From positions 1 through 7,897 of the forward strand of contig WLOZ01000070.1 in assembly GCA_009699025.1 (NCBI GenBank): 7,897 nt of DNA, given 5' to 3'. Both the position numbers and the translations under genes were made by a program. Shown piece by piece: positions 6,711 to 7,897 of the stretch; the first letter of the stretch is position 1, and each line of letters opens with the position of its first letter. The stretch is from Actinomycetota bacterium. Lineage in GTDB: Bacteria > Actinomycetota > Actinomycetes > S36-B12 > CAIYMF01. A model generated the notes under the pieces. That model saw only the letters and a program-made list of their open reading frames with translations. It searched no databases and was not told the DNA's origin.

Positions 6711-7139
6711 TCAGAACCGAAATGGCTTCGGCGGCTCGGTGAGGGTGGCGCGCGGGCAATTGGCCAAGGTCAGAGATCCGAAGCCGAGGGCCTCATCGCA
6801 CAGACTCTCCACGGTCCAGCCTAGATCCGAGCCCACGCGCGTGATCGTGGCGCGGTAGATGGTGATCTCGTACCTGGTCGGGGTGCTGTAGGCCACCTGC
6901 ATGGTTCCTACCAATAGTGAGGTGCCCTGGTCTGTGGGGTGGGGCCAGGGCGAGTCGTAGAGGGCCCAGCGCGAGGGGTCCGATCGCCAGACGCCGCCAT
7001 TGCGGACATCGCGCAGGGAGAGTTCGACCAGGATTGACCGCGCAGACTCTTCCGGAACGATGGCAGCGGGCCTGATGACCTCGGTGATGACCCCTTCGTC
7101 GAAGGCGTCATCCGACGGGGGCGGCAGTGAGTCGGTCAC
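6711..7139 (-). CDS. Small conserved-looking protein of unknown function
   Basis: I do not recognise this 142-aa protein. It has no signal peptide or transmembrane segment. The N-terminus is acidic and proline-rich (MTDSLPPPSDDAFDEG), followed by a mixed alpha/beta stretch in which alternating hydrophobic residues suggest strands (for example ILVELSLRDV, SLLVGTMQVAY, YEITIYRATI), several tryptophans, two cysteines (in ESLCDEA and LANCPRA) and a basic end (PPKPFRF). The GTG start at 7137-7139 is supported by AGGAGAG (complement of 7148-7154) eight bases upstream. It runs convergently to the double nuclease gene with a 19-bp gap between stops, and divergently from the DUF3145 gene. Third-position G/C bias on this strand and the good ribosome site make it a real gene rather than a shadow. 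A function cannot be assigned. Confidence 0.75.
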   Translation of the reverse strand: MTDSLPPPSDDAFDEGVITEVIRPAAIVPEESARSILVELSLRDVRNGGVWRSDPSRWALYDSPWPHPTDQGTSLLVGTMQVAYSTPTRYEITIYRATITRVGSDLGWTVESLCDEALGFGSLTLANCPRATLTEPPKPFRF

Positions 7140-7405
7140 GGGCTGGTCTCTCCTAGGTCGGTCTCAGCCACTGGGGCTCGAGCGGGGCGCTCGACGCCTG
7201 AGGCTCCACGCGCCGACACGCCGACGGGGCTGGTGGCCAAACGCGTGCGTAGCGGGCTACTCTCAGTATGGACTACCGGGCAGATCATGCCTCGTGGTCT
7301 GATAGAGAGTCACAGTTCAGCACGGTGCAGCACAGTTCGGCCCTGTTTAACCTCCGTTCATTGAGCACGCTGGGGAAGGCGCTCGCTCAGCACAGGAGGT
7401 TGGAA
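7140..7405. promoter_or_regulatory. Divergent intergenic region between the unknown gene and the DUF3145 gene
   Basis: These 266 bp must contain the start signals of both flanking genes. Visible are AGGAGAG (complement of 7148-7154) for the leftward gene and AGGAGGT (7394-7400), five bases before ATG 7406, for the rightward gene. The right half is less G/C-rich than the genes. TANNNT-like hexamers occur (for example TACTCT at 7258-7263), but none has a convincing -35 partner, so I call no specific promoter. A pair of direct repeats lies at 7311-7338. Confidence 0.5.
7311..7338. repeat. Direct repeat CACAGTTC upstream of the DUF3145 gene
   Basis: CACAGTTC occurs at 7311-7318 and again at 7331-7338, exactly 20 bp apart, about two helical turns. 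Between them CAGCAC occurs at 7318-7323 and 7328-7333, 10 bp apart, and GCAC-G-GTGC (7320-7328) is a short palindrome. The same-face spacing is typical of a dimeric or tandem regulator site, placed about 70-95 bp before the start codon. The pattern is seen; the operator role is inference. Confidence 0.35.
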
Positions 7406-7897
7406 ATGGTCGAAGTGATGTCTGTTGCGTATGGTTCGGCCGAAAGGCGACATTCGCGCGCCCGGGGAGTGGTGTTTATTCACTCGTGCCCGCGTGCGAT
7501 GACCAACCATGTCGCGTGGGCGGTGGCGGAGGCAACAGGGTTGCCCGCACCGTGTGACTGGATCCCTCAGCCCATCGAGCCCGGCACCCTGCGCGCTGAG
7601 ATCCCGTGGGAGGGCGAGCCTGGCTCGGCGTCCCGCCTGGTCACGGCACTGCGCTCATGGCCACAGCTCCGCTTCGAGGTCACCGAGGAGCCCACTCCCG
7701 GCACCGACGGCGAGCGCTACTCGAGCACCCCGTCACTGGGCGTTTTCCGCGCCACCATGGACTCGAATGGCGACGTGCTGGTGGGCGAGGAGCGACTGCG
7801 TGGGGCTCTTGAGCGCGCGTTGGAGGCCGCTCGAGTGGGTTGCCGCGAGGACGCCGATCCCGACGCCTCACTCGCCGAGGACATTGCCCGACTGCTG
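7406..7897 (+). CDS. DUF3145 family protein, 3' end cut by the window edge
   Basis: 164 codons are present with no stop before the window ends. DUF3145 is an actinobacterial family without an assigned biochemical role; this copy is probably nearly complete because family members are of about this length. Recognisable segments are RGVVFIHSCPRAM near residue 20, NHVAWAVAEATGL, the CDWIPQPIEPGTLRAE stretch, PWEGEPGSASRLVTALRSW, LRFEVTEEPTPGTDGERYS, and a C-terminal LGVFRATMDSNGDVLVGEERL followed by a helix. No signal peptide or membrane segment is seen, so it is likely cytoplasmic. ATG 7406 is fixed by AGGAGGT at 7394-7400. The frame stays open upstream to ATG 7268, which would add 46 residues, but that start has no ribosome site and the added sequence does not look coding. 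The first roughly 18 residues precede the conserved family core. Confidence 0.9.
   Translation, partial: MVEVMSVAYGSAERRHSRARGVVFIHSCPRAMTNHVAWAVAEATGLPAPCDWIPQPIEPGTLRAEIPWEGEPGSASRLVTALRSWPQLRFEVTEEPTPGTDGERYSSTPSLGVFRATMDSNGDVLVGEERLRGALERALEAARVGCREDADPDASLAEDIARLL

Noticed and set aside
6717..6731. Short hairpin CCGAA-ATGGC-TTCGG near the convergent gene ends, as a possible terminator.
   Set aside because: The stem is only 5 bp, lies inside the coding end of the - strand gene, and has no T-tract on either strand.
7268..7405. In-frame 46-residue extension of the DUF3145 gene to ATG 7268.
   Set aside because: There is no ribosome site before 7268, whereas AGGAGGT precedes ATG 7406. The extension is not part of the family core and covers the direct repeats.

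Overview
The window is high-GC DNA with strongly G/C-ending codons, GTG/TTG starts and dense short-gap gene packing. It most likely comes from an actinobacterium (Actinomycetota). Two genes support this: the uracil-DNA glycosylase closely resembles the mycobacterial enzyme, and the last gene belongs to DUF3145, a family known from Actinobacteria. No tRNA, rRNA, CRISPR array, insertion sequence or integrase was seen.

Layout on the + strand: a secreted thermolysin-type (M4) metalloprotease of about 868 aa (67-2673) preceded by a short 9-bp periodic repeat; a small divergent STAS-domain protein (2753-3106); family-1 uracil-DNA glycosylase Ung (3143-3817); a RecB-like PD-(D/E)XK nuclease with a four-cysteine iron-sulphur signature (3852-4808); and, overlapping it by four bases (GTGA), a 628-aa protein with two such four-cysteine frames (4805-6691). 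A small unrecognised gene (6711-7139) lies convergently on the - strand. A divergent intergenic region of 266 bp (7140-7405) with short direct repeats then leads into a DUF3145 gene that runs off the right edge (7406-7897).

The genes from 2753 to 6691 are co-directional with gaps of 36 and 34 bp and one overlap, so they could be one transcription unit. Ung removes uracil from DNA. The two iron-sulphur nuclease-like proteins are translationally coupled and probably work together on DNA ends or single strands, but no helicase is present in the window, so any link to an AddAB/AdnAB/RecBCD-like machine is inference.

The most interesting item is the 4805-6691 protein. Its C-terminal half keeps every nuclease landmark (H351, D444, E467-T-K469, Q490 and C321/C569/C572/C578). 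Its N-terminal half keeps a full cysteine frame (C40/C279/C282/C288) but appears to have lost the catalytic D-x-K. It looks like an active nuclease fused to a pseudo-nuclease that may have become a DNA-binding or structural module.
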